Source of the DNA: Actinoalloteichus caeruleus DSM 43889
GTDB taxonomy: Bacteria; Actinomycetota; Actinomycetes; Mycobacteriales; Pseudonocardiaceae
DNA length: 64,000 nucleotides
Assembly: GCF_000429185.2 (NCBI RefSeq)
Contig: NZ_AUBJ02000001.1
Span: 992,001 to 1,056,000, forward strand
Reading direction: 5' to 3'
Position 1 is the first letter of the stretch. Each line of letters opens with the position of its first letter. Positions 9,296 to 17,790 of the stretch are shown one piece after another. Made by a program: the position numbers and the translations under genes. Below the pieces are notes generated by a model. The model saw nothing but the letters and a program-made list of their open reading frames with translations, was not told where the DNA came from and ran no database searches.

Positions 9296-10495
9296 TCAGG
9301 GACGTCCCGCCGCCACCCAGTCGTCGACCAGGCCCCGCAGCAGGTGGTACGCGGCCCGGGTCACCGGCGCCCTGAGCACCGCTCCGGTGTTGGCTACGGC
9401 GACCACTCCCAGGCCGGCGGCTGGAGCGAAGGACACGAAGCTGGTGAACCCCCAGGTCACACCGCTGTGCAGCAGCACGGGCACGCCGTCGGGCGTGGTT
9501 CGGCGGTGCCAGGCGAGGCAGGTCTGCTGGGGGGCGTCCAGATCGGCGCGGGGGCGTTGCACGTCCCGCAGCGCGCGGGACAGCGCGGGATGCCCAGGGG
9601 GGACGGTCTCGTCGGGGCGGAGGTGCGCGCGCACGTAGCGGGCGAGTTCGGTCACGCTACCCGCGAGCACCCCGGCCCCGGCGAGCGCCGTCATGCGCCA
9701 CGGTGGGGTGCGGCGGCGCCCGTGGTGCCCGGTGGCGCGACGGGCCCCGGCGGGGGGTCCGGCGGCCGGGGTGAACCCCAGCGGCCGACCGACGCACAGA
9801 TCGACGGCGGTCTCGTAGTCGCCGCCGGTGGCACGTCCCAGGGCGTGTCCGAGCAGCCCGTATCCCAGGTTGGAGTAGCGCACCCTGGTGCCGGGCGGGT
9901 CGCGCGGAGTGGTGGCGCGCACCGCTCGGTAGAGCGCTTCGGCGTCGTAGTGGGCGTAGGGGTTGCGCGGGCCGCCGCGCAGCAGCGAGCCGGCGAGGTT
10001 CCGGGGAAGCCGGGGCAGCCCCGCGGTGTGCGTGGCCAGCTGGTGCAGCGTCGGTACCGGGTGCCGACCGGTGGGTCGAGCCCGGTCGGGCAGGTACCTG
10101 GTCACCGGGTCGTCGTAGTGGACGACGCCCTCGGCCACCAGCCGTGCCAGGGTCAGCGCGGTGACCGTCTTGGTGATCGACCCCCACTCGAAGTGGGTGT
10201 CGGCGGTGACGGCCTCGTCCGAGGAACGGTCCGGGGTGCCGACGCCGATGGCCAGGCCGCCGGTGGCCGTCACCAGGCCCACCACGGCACCTGGTGCGCG
10301 GGCGTCCCGGGCCGCGTGCCGCAGGGCGCGCCGGAGCGTGTCGGCGTCCAGCCACGGTGCCGCGCGCGTCGCCTGGTTCGGGTCGGGCGGCTGGGTCGGG
10401 CCTGGTCTCGCGGGAGGTGGGGAGGCCGGGTCGCTCGGGCCGGCAGGGGACCCGACTGGTCCGGTGGACCGCCCGGTGGGTTGGGAGGAGGTCAT
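9296..10495 (-). CDS. Beta-lactamase-family serine hydrolase
   Basis: The 399-residue protein belongs to the class C beta-lactamase/D-aminopeptidase (PF00144) fold. Catalytic motifs are SxxK (SITK, Ser106-Lys109), YSN (Tyr207) and a third motif HSGVT that replaces the usual HSG/KTG. There is no signal peptide: the first 45 residues are a Pro/Ser-rich, probably disordered extension. It probably hydrolyses a peptide or ester in the cytoplasm. ATG 10495 overlaps the stop of the preceding gene by 4 bases, so it is the last gene of a four-gene operon that starts at a 63-aa peptide. A peptide-processing or tailoring role there is an inference from position only. Confidence 0.82.
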   Translation of the reverse strand: MTSSQPTGRSTGPVGSPAGPSDPASPPPARPGPTQPPDPNQATRAAPWLDADTLRRALRHAARDARAPGAVVGLVTATGGLAIGVGTPDRSSDEAVTADTHFEWGSITKTVTALTLARLVAEGVVHYDDPVTRYLPDRARPTGRHPVPTLHQLATHTAGLPRLPRNLAGSLLRGGPRNPYAHYDAEALYRAVRATTPRDPPGTRVRYSNLGYGLLGHALGRATGGDYETAVDLCVGRPLGFTPAAGPPAGARRATGHHGRRRTPPWRMTALAGAGVLAGSVTELARYVRAHLRPDETVPPGHPALSRALRDVQRPRADLDAPQQTCLAWHRRTTPDGVPVLLHSGVTWGFTSFVSFAPAAGLGVVAVANTGAVLRAPVTRAAYHLLRGLVDDWVAAGRP

Positions 10496-11439
10496 CCGCC
10501 GACGGTTTCGCGGGAGTCGGTGGCGCCGGTCAGGGTCGAGATCCCCCGGGACACGAGCAGGGTGCCGGCGACGGCGGCGACGACCGTGGGGTGGTAGTAG
10601 TTGCGGAACGCGTCCTCGGTGCCCTCCGGTGGTGCCTCACTGCCGAAGGGCATCAGCCCGTCCTCGTTCTGCGCCGTCGCGTAGGCGATCCACGTGTCGG
10701 CCGGGAACTCGGGGTGGGGCAGGCAGAGGTCGACCATGAGGAGTTCGCCGACCAGGTCCCACTGCTGGGCCTCGCGGTAGACGTCCAGCCACACCGGGAG
10801 CCACCGGCCCAGGTAGTCGACCATCGCCGGGGGGAGCCGTCCGGGTTGGCCGGCCCAGTCGCTGAGGTGGAAGACGGTGTGGGTCATCGCGTAGGCGGTG
10901 GCGAAGTCCAGGGCCCAGGGTTCCGACGCGTTGCCCAGCCAGGTGCGGCCGACCAGCTCGGCTTCGTCGGCGTGTGCTTCCAGTCCGATGAGCCTGGCCG
11001 AGTTGGTCAGTGCCAGCTGGCGGTTGGGGAGCAGTTCCCGTGCGTGCGCGGCCCGCAGCCGCCCCAGGTGGGCGAGCAGTTCCTCGAGTTCCGGGTGGCG
11101 GTAACCGGCCCGGGTGAACATCGCGTAGATCTCCATCGGGTAGGTCTCGACCGGCATCGCCAGTTGCAGTTCGTGCAGGAACGACCCGTTCCCGAGTGCG
11201 TTCCAGGCGTAGTCCATCAGCACCGGTGAGATCTGGGCCTGCCGGCTTCCGATGGCCCCTTCCCGAACTGCGATGGAGCCGGCCAACGCGAATTCGGCGA
11301 GCGGTTTCACGTGGCGGTTGGTGTTGACCTCGAGGACGGGGACGTCGGGAGGGAAGGCGAACAGGTGGGCGGCACCGTCCAACCACTCCAGGGCGCTCGT
11401 ACCGACGTGGTGGCCGATGGAGAGCAGTGCGTCCCTCAT
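10492..11439 (-). CDS. Unknown protein, possible DUF6895-like family
   Basis: The 315-residue protein has no enzyme motif that I recognise. It is soluble and largely alpha-helical. Notable stretches are HVKPLAEFALAGSIAVREG near residues 46-64, EIYAMFTRAGYRHPELEE, and MTHTVFHLSDWAG in the middle. It resembles actinobacterial proteins that I recall being grouped as DUF6895, but I cannot confirm this. The ATG at 11439 overlaps the upstream stop (ATGA) and the gene's own stop overlaps the hydrolase start, so all three are translationally coupled. A longer frame upstream belongs to the neighbouring gene's antisense composition and was rejected. Confidence 0.65.
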   Translation of the reverse strand: MRDALLSIGHHVGTSALEWLDGAAHLFAFPPDVPVLEVNTNRHVKPLAEFALAGSIAVREGAIGSRQAQISPVLMDYAWNALGNGSFLHELQLAMPVETYPMEIYAMFTRAGYRHPELEELLAHLGRLRAAHARELLPNRQLALTNSARLIGLEAHADEAELVGRTWLGNASEPWALDFATAYAMTHTVFHLSDWAGQPGRLPPAMVDYLGRWLPVWLDVYREAQQWDLVGELLMVDLCLPHPEFPADTWIAYATAQNEDGLMPFGSEAPPEGTEDAFRNYYHPTVVAAVAGTLLVSRGISTLTGATDSRETVGG

Positions 11440-12158
11440 GAGCGTCCGACCTCCAGCAGGTGTTGGGCGACGGCGACCTCGAGTTGGGTGCGTGGGTCGC
11501 GGGACCCGAGCAGGTCCACGTGTTCCAGCAGTCCGGTGAGCCCGAGTTCGGGTGGCACGTCGGGTTGGAGCGCGAGCCACCGGCCGAGCCGGGCAGCGGT
11601 GTAGGGGTCTCCCCGCAGCAGTGCCCGCGCGGCTCCCCTGGCCAGGTCCTCGGTACGCCGACTGGCGGCCAGGTGCACCGGCGTCACCCAGCCGGGCAGG
11701 GCCATCGTGGAGACCTGGGCCATGAAGACCGACCACGGCTGCCACGGGGTGCCCTCGTTGGGGGCGAGTTGGTCGGCCGACCTCGGGTAGGCGGAGCCCT
11801 TCCCCGCTCCGGTGAGGTCGGTGAGGACCTCCTCCAGGAACCAGTGGCGGAGCCGGCGGACCACCGACGTGGTGACCCGGGTGCTGTCGGAGGGGAAGAC
11901 GGTGGTCACCTCGTCGAAGACGGCCAGGTCATCGGCGAGGACCGGACGGCCGCGGACCAGGTACGGGGCGAGCGCGTCGACCCCCAGGACCCGCAGTGCC
12001 GCCAGTTCCGCCCTGCGGTCGGGGAGCAGGCCGACGTGGTCGCTGACCCGGTACGTGTCGTCCGCGCCCCGGAAGGCGCGGACGACACTGGCGGCGAGGG
12101 CGTCCACCGCCGTCGTGTAGCTGAGCCTGGGCGGTGGATCCGCGTCAAGGCGCGACAC
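11436..12158 (-). CDS. Unknown helical protein in peptide-associated operon
   Basis: The 240-residue protein is soluble and helical with no recognised domain. It contains several Arg pairs and hydrophobic heptad-like stretches (DRRAELAALRVLGVDALAPY around residues 40-60). The GTG start at 12158 follows a GGGAAGGGAG ribosome site. The same frame is open further upstream, but there it crosses the small gene at 12194-12385 and is arginine-rich noise. It sits 35 bases after that small gene and overlaps the next gene by 4 bases. It may work with the next gene product as a pair. Confidence 0.6.
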   Translation of the reverse strand: MSRLDADPPPRLSYTTAVDALAASVVRAFRGADDTYRVSDHVGLLPDRRAELAALRVLGVDALAPYLVRGRPVLADDLAVFDEVTTVFPSDSTRVTTSVVRRLRHWFLEEVLTDLTGAGKGSAYPRSADQLAPNEGTPWQPWSVFMAQVSTMALPGWVTPVHLAASRRTEDLARGAARALLRGDPYTAARLGRWLALQPDVPPELGLTGLLEHVDLLGSRDPRTQLEVAVAQHLLEVGRS

Positions 12159-12193
12159 CTCGAGCTCCCTTCCCTCGCCGGACCGGTTGGCTG

Positions 12194-12385
12194 CTAGCGG
12201 CGGGGCCGCTTCGGCTCGGGCGGTTCTCCCGTGGAGAGCACGACCGCCAACAACAGGTCGGAGGGTTCCCGGTAGAGGGGCGGAGTGCCCTCCCGCTTCT
12301 CCTGGACCTCCTCGAGGTCCGCGACGAGCTCCAGCTCGGTCGGCGGGGCGATTTCCAGGTTCCGTGTCGCTCGCTCGGTTCTCAT
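12194..12385 (-). CDS. 63-aa peptide heading a four-gene operon
   Basis: A short gene with a good ribosome site (GAGGAG about 6 bases before the ATG at 12385). The peptide has a basic start, an acidic helical middle (PPTELELVADLEEVQEKREG), a hydrophobic patch DLLLAVVLSTGE, and a basic Pro-rich end (PPEPKRPRR). It has no cysteine, no transmembrane segment and few Ser/Thr. Its small size, lead position and co-operonic serine hydrolase would fit a precursor peptide of an unrecognised modified-peptide family. It could equally be a small partner protein. The AT-rich DNA just upstream (about 12400-12545) is the likely promoter region. Confidence 0.65.
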   Translation of the reverse strand: MRTERATRNLEIAPPTELELVADLEEVQEKREGTPPLYREPSDLLLAVVLSTGEPPEPKRPRR

Positions 12386-12992
12386 CGTCGCTCCTCAACC
12401 TCTCGAAGAAATGATGTTCGCGGAATTCCGCTGTTCCACACATCGTCGTTGTCCGCTGGGAGTAGCGCGAACGATTTCCACGGTAGTGAGCGAAGAAGAT
12501 CCAAGAAAGAACGGCGGGAAATACTCGTCAATAGGGTGAAAAGGTGGGATGTGATCGTCCAGGCACGGACGTGATCTGTGGTGATCGCTCCGGGAAAGGG
12601 CGTGCCGAGGAACCCGTCGCCGGCCGCCTCGCCTGACCTCCCCCTTCGCCGTGCGGGGCGCGTCGGACCCCGGCCGGGGGACGGTCGGTGCGGACGGGCG
12701 CCTCCCCCGCGCGTCGGTGACGCCGCGTCGTCGAATCCGACACCCACACCGGGGGGTCGTGCCGGTCACGCCGGCCGGAATTCGCTCTCCGCGACCGCCC
12801 CGAGGGCACCACGGGCCCTCGCACCAGGCTCGGCGCGGCGTCCGGGGCGGGCGGCAGCGGTCCGCCCAGCCGCGTGCCACCGCGCCCGAGATCGCACACG
12901 GTACGTCACGGTCGACCAGCGGTGCGTCGACCGTCTACCCGAGTTTTCCCGCCTGGGGTATCCGGAGGGTGACCGCCGGCCATACTGGGGCC
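12386..12992. other. Divergent intergenic region, partly AT-rich
   Basis: About 600 bases between the minus-strand peptide operon and the plus-strand DUF2207 gene. The first 150 bases are clearly less GC-rich than the surroundings and probably carry the operon's promoter. The rest shows only low-complexity open frames. No RNA gene was recognised. Confidence 0.5.
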
Positions 12993-14876
12993 ATGCTGCG
13001 CAGGTTCTCCTCTCTTCTCGCGGTCCTCGGCTTCCTGCTGTTGGTCGTTCCGCAGGCGGCCGTGGCGTCGTCGACGACGGATGGCGACCTTCGGGAACGG
13101 ATCGTGGACCTGGCCATCGACGCGGAGGTCACCGAGGACGGCGCCGTGCGGGTCGTGGAGACGATCGAGTACAGCTTCGGCATGTACAGCCGGCGCGGGA
13201 TCTTCCGCCACATCCCCGTGTCCTATCCGATCGAACGCGCCGACGGGAGCGTCGACGACGTCAAGGAGCGCTACATCGAGGTCGTGGACGTCAGCGCGAC
13301 GATGGACGGCGCTCCCGTGGAGACGGCCATCAACCCGGAGGGCGCCGACAACGACGGGTCCGCCGACGTCATCCGGCTCGGCGACCCGAATTCCCAGGTC
13401 ACCGGGACCCACACCTACGAGATCTCCTACGAGATGCGGGGCCTGCTGAACGCTCCCGAGGGGGAACCGGAGCTGTTCTGGAACGCCTTCGGTGACCAGT
13501 GGGAGGTGCCGGTGGAGTCGGTGTCGGTCGCGGTCACCGCCCCTGGGCCGATCAGCAGGGTGCGCTGCGCTGCCGGCGACCCCGCCCAGCCCGACGTGGA
13601 CTGCCCGGTCGCCACCTCCGACGGGGACACCGCGCGCTTCCAGGCGGGTCCGCTCGGACCACGCAACGCGGTCACGGTCGTGGTGGCGCTCCCGGACACG
13701 GTGACGGTGCCGCCGGCGATGGAGCGGACCCGGCAGACGCCCGCCGCCCTGGTGATGTCCAACCTGACCCGGCCCGGTGAGGGCGCCGGGATCGGTGCGG
13801 GCTGGGTGTTCGGCGGAGCGGCGGTCATGCTCGGTGGCGCCGGCGCGCTGTTGGCCAGGACCCTGCGGCGCGGTCGGGACTCCTACTTCGTGGGGCAGAC
13901 CCCCGGCTTGGCGCCGGCCGAGGGACAGCAGGCCCAGGAAGCCGTCCGGGGCCTCGGACAGCGCGACGAGGTCGCGGTCCGCTTCACCCCACCAGACGAC
14001 ATCCCGCCCGCGCTGTGCGGGGCGATCCTGAAGGAGAACGCCGACACCGCCGAGGTGACGGCCACGGTCACCGACCTGGCGGTGCGCGGGTACCTGCGGG
14101 TGGAGGAGAAGGGCTCGGACCACGTCCTGGTACGGCTGCGGAGAGCCGATGCCGATCTCACCGACTTCGAGGGCCTGATCCTCAACGGTCTGTTCTCCGG
14201 GGCGCGCGACGGCCAGCGCACGATGAAGTCCCTCTCCGGCAAGTTCCACCAGACGCAGAGTTCGGCCAGGCAGCGGATCCTGGACCAGACGACCCGGCGC
14301 GGTTGGTACAAGCACCGCCCCGACCGGGTCCGGGACGGCTACCGGATGGGTGGGCTCGCGGTCGCTGGGGGTGCCGCGCTGGTGACCTGGTTCCTGTTGG
14401 TGCCCGTCGACCTGGGTCTGGTGGGCCTCCCGATCATCCTGGCGGGGCTGGCGATGACGGCGCTCGCCGGTCGGATGCCGGCGCGCACGGCCCTCGGCTC
14501 GACGGCGCTGGCGCAGACGCGGGACTTCCGGCGGTACCTGGAGGTGGCCGAGGCGGACCAGATCAGCGAGGAGGAGCGGCAGACCATCTTCAACCGCTAC
14601 CTGCCCTACGCCCAGGTGTTCGGGTTGGCCGAGGTGTGGACGAAGAAGTTCGCGGCCGTGGGTGCCGCGGAGCCGGACGGCTGGTACCGGGGGCGTCCCG
14701 GGCGAGCCGGCTTCTTCCCGGCGTACCAGAACTTCCACCGGTCGATGCGGACCACCCTGCCCACGGTTCCCCGGTCGAAGGGCAACACCGGTGGGTTCGG
14801 CGGCGGCCGCAGCGGGTTCCGGGGTGGGAGCATCGGCGGTCGAGGTGGCGGTGGGGGCGGCGGCGGCTCCTGGTGA
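12993..14876 (+). CDS. DUF2207 predicted membrane protein with Gly-rich tail
   Basis: The 627-residue product starts with a signal peptide (LRRFSSLLAVLGFLLLVVP, cleavage likely after AVAS). An extracytoplasmic beta-rich DUF2207 domain follows (about 30-245; VTEDGAVRVVETIEYSFG, RRGIFRHIPV). Next are one membrane helix near 265-287, a cytoplasmic region, two helices near 450-490, and a Ser/Gly-rich tail ending in nine glycines before Ser-Trp. The family is widespread, but its function is not established. The start at 12993 is supported by a TACTGG-type -10 element (CATACT, 12981-12986) at leaderless distance. A strong hairpin follows the gene. Confidence 0.85.
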   Translation: MLRRFSSLLAVLGFLLLVVPQAAVASSTTDGDLRERIVDLAIDAEVTEDGAVRVVETIEYSFGMYSRRGIFRHIPVSYPIERADGSVDDVKERYIEVVDVSATMDGAPVETAINPEGADNDGSADVIRLGDPNSQVTGTHTYEISYEMRGLLNAPEGEPELFWNAFGDQWEVPVESVSVAVTAPGPISRVRCAAGDPAQPDVDCPVATSDGDTARFQAGPLGPRNAVTVVVALPDTVTVPPAMERTRQTPAALVMSNLTRPGEGAGIGAGWVFGGAAVMLGGAGALLARTLRRGRDSYFVGQTPGLAPAEGQQAQEAVRGLGQRDEVAVRFTPPDDIPPALCGAILKENADTAEVTATVTDLAVRGYLRVEEKGSDHVLVRLRRADADLTDFEGLILNGLFSGARDGQRTMKSLSGKFHQTQSSARQRILDQTTRRGWYKHRPDRVRDGYRMGGLAVAGGAALVTWFLLVPVDLGLVGLPIILAGLAMTALAGRMPARTALGSTALAQTRDFRRYLEVAEADQISEEERQTIFNRYLPYAQVFGLAEVWTKKFAAVGAAEPDGWYRGRPGRAGFFPAYQNFHRSMRTTLPTVPRSKGNTGGFGGGRSGFRGGSIGGRGGGGGGGGSW

Positions 14877-14882
14877 GGCGAC

Positions 14883-14911
14883 GGCGGGGCCGTGGGTGCG
14901 CCGGCCCCGCC
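14883..14911. terminator. Terminator between convergent genes
   Basis: A 10-bp GC stem (14883-14892 with 14902-14911, loop 9) lies between the stop of the DUF2207 gene and the stop of the phosphatase gene, where a bidirectional terminator is expected. Confidence 0.6.
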
Positions 14912-14917
14912 CGTCGG

Positions 14918-15610
14918 TCAGCCCCCGGTCGCTCCTCCCACCACGGCGTCCGAGCTGGTCCCCGGCTCGGCCTGGGGCTTCGGCGCCAGCCCGCCCAACG
15001 CGTCGCCCTGGTCGTTGACGCGCAGGACGAACGGTCTGAGTTCGGTGTAACGGACGACGCTGACCGAACACGGCTCGACGACGATCCGTTGGAAGGAGTC
15101 CAGGTGGATGCCGAGGGCGTCGGCCAGGACCGACTTGATGACGTCGCCGTGCGTGCAGGCCAGCCACACGGCGTCCGGGCCGTGTTCGGCGGTGATCTGC
15201 CGGTCGAGCTGGCGCACGGTGGCGACGGCCCTGGCGTGGACGTCGGCGAGGCCCTCCCCGCCGGGGAACACCGCCGCGGAAGGGTGGTGTTGGACGACCC
15301 GCCACAACGGCTCCGTGCTCAACGCGCCCAGTTCGGCGAGGGTCCAGTCCCCGTAGTCGACCTCCAGCAGCCCGTCGTGCACGGCGGGCTCGAGGCCGCG
15401 GGCCTGCTCCAGGGGGCGCAGCGTCTCGAGGCAGCGTTGCAGCGGTGAGGTGTGCACGGCGGCGAGGGGAACGTCGCTGAGCCGACCGGGGAGCGCCGCG
15501 GCCTGGGCCGCGCCGTCCGGGTCCAACCCGATTCCCGGGGCTCTCCCGGCGAGCAGGCCCTGGCTGTTGGCGACGGATCGGGCATGGCGGAGCAGGATGA
15601 GGGTGGCCAC
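14918..15610 (-). CDS. Histidine phosphatase (MSMEG_4193-type phosphoglycerate mutase family)
   Basis: The 230-residue protein begins VATLILLRHARSVANSQG, carrying the RHG-type catalytic histidine (LLRHARS) of branch-1 histidine phosphatases. It continues with HTSPLQRCLETL, LLEVDYGDWT and CTHGDVIKSVLADALG, which holds the second catalytic His. Actinobacterial members annotated as the MSMEG_4193 family are of unknown substrate. The GTG at 15610 is the natural start because the family begins right at the RHA strand; the upstream frame is not conserved in composition. It is monocistronic. Confidence 0.85.
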   Translation of the reverse strand: MATLILLRHARSVANSQGLLAGRAPGIGLDPDGAAQAAALPGRLSDVPLAAVHTSPLQRCLETLRPLEQARGLEPAVHDGLLEVDYGDWTLAELGALSTEPLWRVVQHHPSAAVFPGGEGLADVHARAVATVRQLDRQITAEHGPDAVWLACTHGDVIKSVLADALGIHLDSFQRIVVEPCSVSVVRYTELRPFVLRVNDQGDALGGLAPKPQAEPGTSSDAVVGGATGG

Positions 15611-15876
15611 GTCCGTCGAGCCTAACCGGGACCACGGGCGCCGGCCGCCCAGCGAGAACCCCCTGCTCCGCACGCCGCTGCTCCCTCGGCCGTTCGGCGG
15701 TCCTCCTCCCCACCAGGAGGTCGTGTCCCGCATCACATCGGTCGGGGTGTCGGTCGCTGTCACGGCACGCCTCGCTGTCCCGTCCAGGAGGTGACGGTGA
15801 CGCTTCCCGCTGCCCACGGGGCGCGGGGAGCGGCGGCACGACTCCGTTCGACGAACGGAGAGCGAGGAGGAGTGAG

Positions 15877-16323
15877 ATGACACCCCGGATGACGATCGAC
15901 CCCACGTCCCCCGCCTACCGGGCGATGCTGGGGCTGGAGCGCTACCTGGAGTCCAGTCCCCTGCCCCGGACCACCCGTGAGCTGGTCAAGCTGCGCGCCA
16001 GCCAGCTCAACGGCTGCGGGTTCTGCGTGGACATGCACAGCCACGACGCGAAGGCCGGCGGGGAGACCGACGAGCGGCTCTTCTCGGTGGTCACCTGGCG
16101 GGAGGCCCCGTTCTTCACCCCCGAGGAGCGGGCCGCGCTCGCCCTGACCGAGCAGGCCACCCGCCTGGACTCGGACGGGGTGTCCGACGAGGTGTGGGCG
16201 GACGCGGCTCGGTACTACGACGAGGAGCAGCTGACCGCGTTGGTCACCGCGATCGCCACGATCAACGCGTGGAACCGGTTCGGTGTGACGTTGCGGCTCG
16301 TACCCGGCTCACACCGGAAGTGA
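15877..16323 (+). CDS. AhpD-like/carboxymuconolactone decarboxylase family protein
   Basis: The 148-residue protein has the CxxC-x3-H motif of AhpD-like peroxidase-related proteins (Cys47, Cys50 and His54 in NGCGFCVDMH). It also has the helices TRELVKLRAS and AIATINAWNRFGV typical of the family. These proteins often act as thiol-dependent peroxidase partners or antioxidant proteins. ATG 15877 follows GGAGGAG. The 3' 109 bases overlap an antisense gene (16215-17456), and a strong hairpin begins seven bases after the stop. Confidence 0.87.
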   Translation: MTPRMTIDPTSPAYRAMLGLERYLESSPLPRTTRELVKLRASQLNGCGFCVDMHSHDAKAGGETDERLFSVVTWREAPFFTPEERAALALTEQATRLDSDGVSDEVWADAARYYDEEQLTALVTAIATINAWNRFGVTLRLVPGSHRK

Positions 16324-17456
16324 GGCGCGCCCCGGTGGCCGGAGCACCTCCGGTCACCGGGGGTTCCCGGTGGCGCCGATCCCCGCCGGCGTTGTCCCCG
16401 TCCTCCGGGGCGCCGGGACAGCAGGGCCGCCGCGATCAGGGCGACCGCGACACCCAACACCGCGTACCCGGACAGCACCCCCACCGGTCCGGCGATCGGG
16501 GCGTCGCCGAAGTAGGCGGTGTCGCGGACCAGGGTGGTGCCCGCACCCGGCGGGAGCCAGGGACCGACGGCCCGCCAGAAGGGCGGGAGCAGCGAGGCGT
16601 CGTAGGCCCCGCCCGCGCTCGGGTTGCCCAACACGACGAACGCCAGGATCGCCACCCCCACGCCCACGACGCCGAACAGCACCTGGAGGGCCATCGTCGT
16701 CGCGCCGGACGCGAACGCGACGAGCGCGCCGACCCACCACAGCACCAGGACGTTCCCCGAGGGGAGGGCATCGAGCACGGGGCCGACGATGAGCGCTCCC
16801 CCGAGACCGGAGAGCACCGCGTACCCGGCGAGGACGGCGAGCCGGACTCCGACCCTGGCGGGCCGTGCCCGGTGCTCACCACCGGCGAGCCCCATGATGG
16901 CCGAGGCGAGGTACCCGCCGAGCATCCAACCGATGACCAGGTAGAACGGGGTGAGGCCCCGGGCGTCGCCACTGGCGGCGGGCACCACGTCCCGGGTCTG
17001 GAGCTGCCGGCCCCGCTCCTGCTGGACGGGGGTGAGCACCCCGCGCACGGCCTCCCCGACGGAGGCTCCGGCCGCGGAGGCCACCAGCACGGTGTCGGTG
17101 TCGGAGTCCGGGTTCGCGACGATGGCAGCGTCGACCTCGCGTCGCTCGAGCCGTGCAACGGCGGCCGCCTCATCGTCGACGACGTGGGCGCGCAGCGGCT
17201 GACCAGGCAGGTCGTCGAGCTGTTCGGCGAGCTGGTCTGCCTGGCCGGGGGGCGCGACCACGGCCACCGGGACCCGCTGCGGGGTCGGGGCGTGGAAGGC
17301 TCCGGCGTAGGAGAGCACGAACGCCAGGTGCAGCGCGAGAACCGCCAACACCAGCAGCACGGCCCTCGGGGTGAGGGCGTCCCGGAGTTCGGCCGCCGCG
17401 CCGCCCGGGGGCGTCGCCGGACGGGCTCCCGGGGGGTGCGGTTCCGATGTCCCCAT
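16215..17456 (-). CDS. Polytopic membrane protein (ABC-2/DUF3533-like)
   Basis: The 413-residue product has one membrane helix near residues 30-52, an extracytoplasmic domain of about 130 residues, and then five or so helices (about 170-370). This layout matches ABC-2/YhgE-Pip/DUF3533 membrane proteins. The large loop includes RVPVAVVAPPGQADQLAEQL and AAIVANPDSDT, as in that group. ATG 17456 follows GGGAGGGAGGG. The last 50 or so residues are odd: the frame runs through the hairpin at 16330-16362 and 109 bases into the opposite gene, and this tail looks like random Arg/Pro-rich sequence. A small 3' frameshift that removed the original stop near 16360 would explain this. Confidence 0.72.
   Translation of the reverse strand: MGTSEPHPPGARPATPPGGAAAELRDALTPRAVLLVLAVLALHLAFVLSYAGAFHAPTPQRVPVAVVAPPGQADQLAEQLDDLPGQPLRAHVVDDEAAAVARLERREVDAAIVANPDSDTDTVLVASAAGASVGEAVRGVLTPVQQERGRQLQTRDVVPAASGDARGLTPFYLVIGWMLGGYLASAIMGLAGGEHRARPARVGVRLAVLAGYAVLSGLGGALIVGPVLDALPSGNVLVLWWVGALVAFASGATTMALQVLFGVVGVGVAILAFVVLGNPSAGGAYDASLLPPFWRAVGPWLPPGAGTTLVRDTAYFGDAPIAGPVGVLSGYAVLGVAVALIAAALLSRRPGGRGQRRRGSAPPGTPGDRRCSGHRGAPHFRCEPGTSRNVTPNRFHALIVAIAVTNAVSCSSS
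16330..16362. terminator. Terminator after AhpD-like gene
   Basis: A 15-bp stem with one G-U pair (16330-16344 with 16348-16362) and a 3-base loop lies just after the stop at 16323. It falls inside the reading frame of the opposite membrane-protein gene. Confidence 0.65.
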
Positions 17457-17790
17457 GTCCCTCCCTCCCACGGCCCTCACCCGGGCCCCGGGGCAGCGGG
17501 GCAGCGGGTGGCACCCGGACGCTAACCGCTGGTCGGTGCCCTCGCATGACCATCCGTGGGCACCGGACCCGGCCAGCGGGTCACGGCCGGCCCCGGGTGC
17601 CGCTCCGTCCCGGCCCGGGAGGGATGCGGCAGGGCACGTGTCCCCAGCACTTCACGGCACCCACGCTGGGCCGTCCGGAGGAGACCGGCACCCTCGGCGA
17701 GATCGCCGGTGTGAAAGCCGGGATCGCGGGGTAGTTGGCCGTCGAGAGGCCGGTGACGATCACGACCGGCCGCGAGATGAGGAGGACATC
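17457..17790. other. Intergenic region before PASTA lipoprotein
   Basis: About 330 bases between divergently read genes. No gene, RNA or clear promoter element was recognised. Confidence 0.5.

Noticed and set aside
12906-15905. Minus-strand frame of about 1000 codons opposite the DUF2207 gene
   Set aside because: Covers a clear plus-strand gene and a real minus-strand phosphatase in another frame; composition is artefactual.
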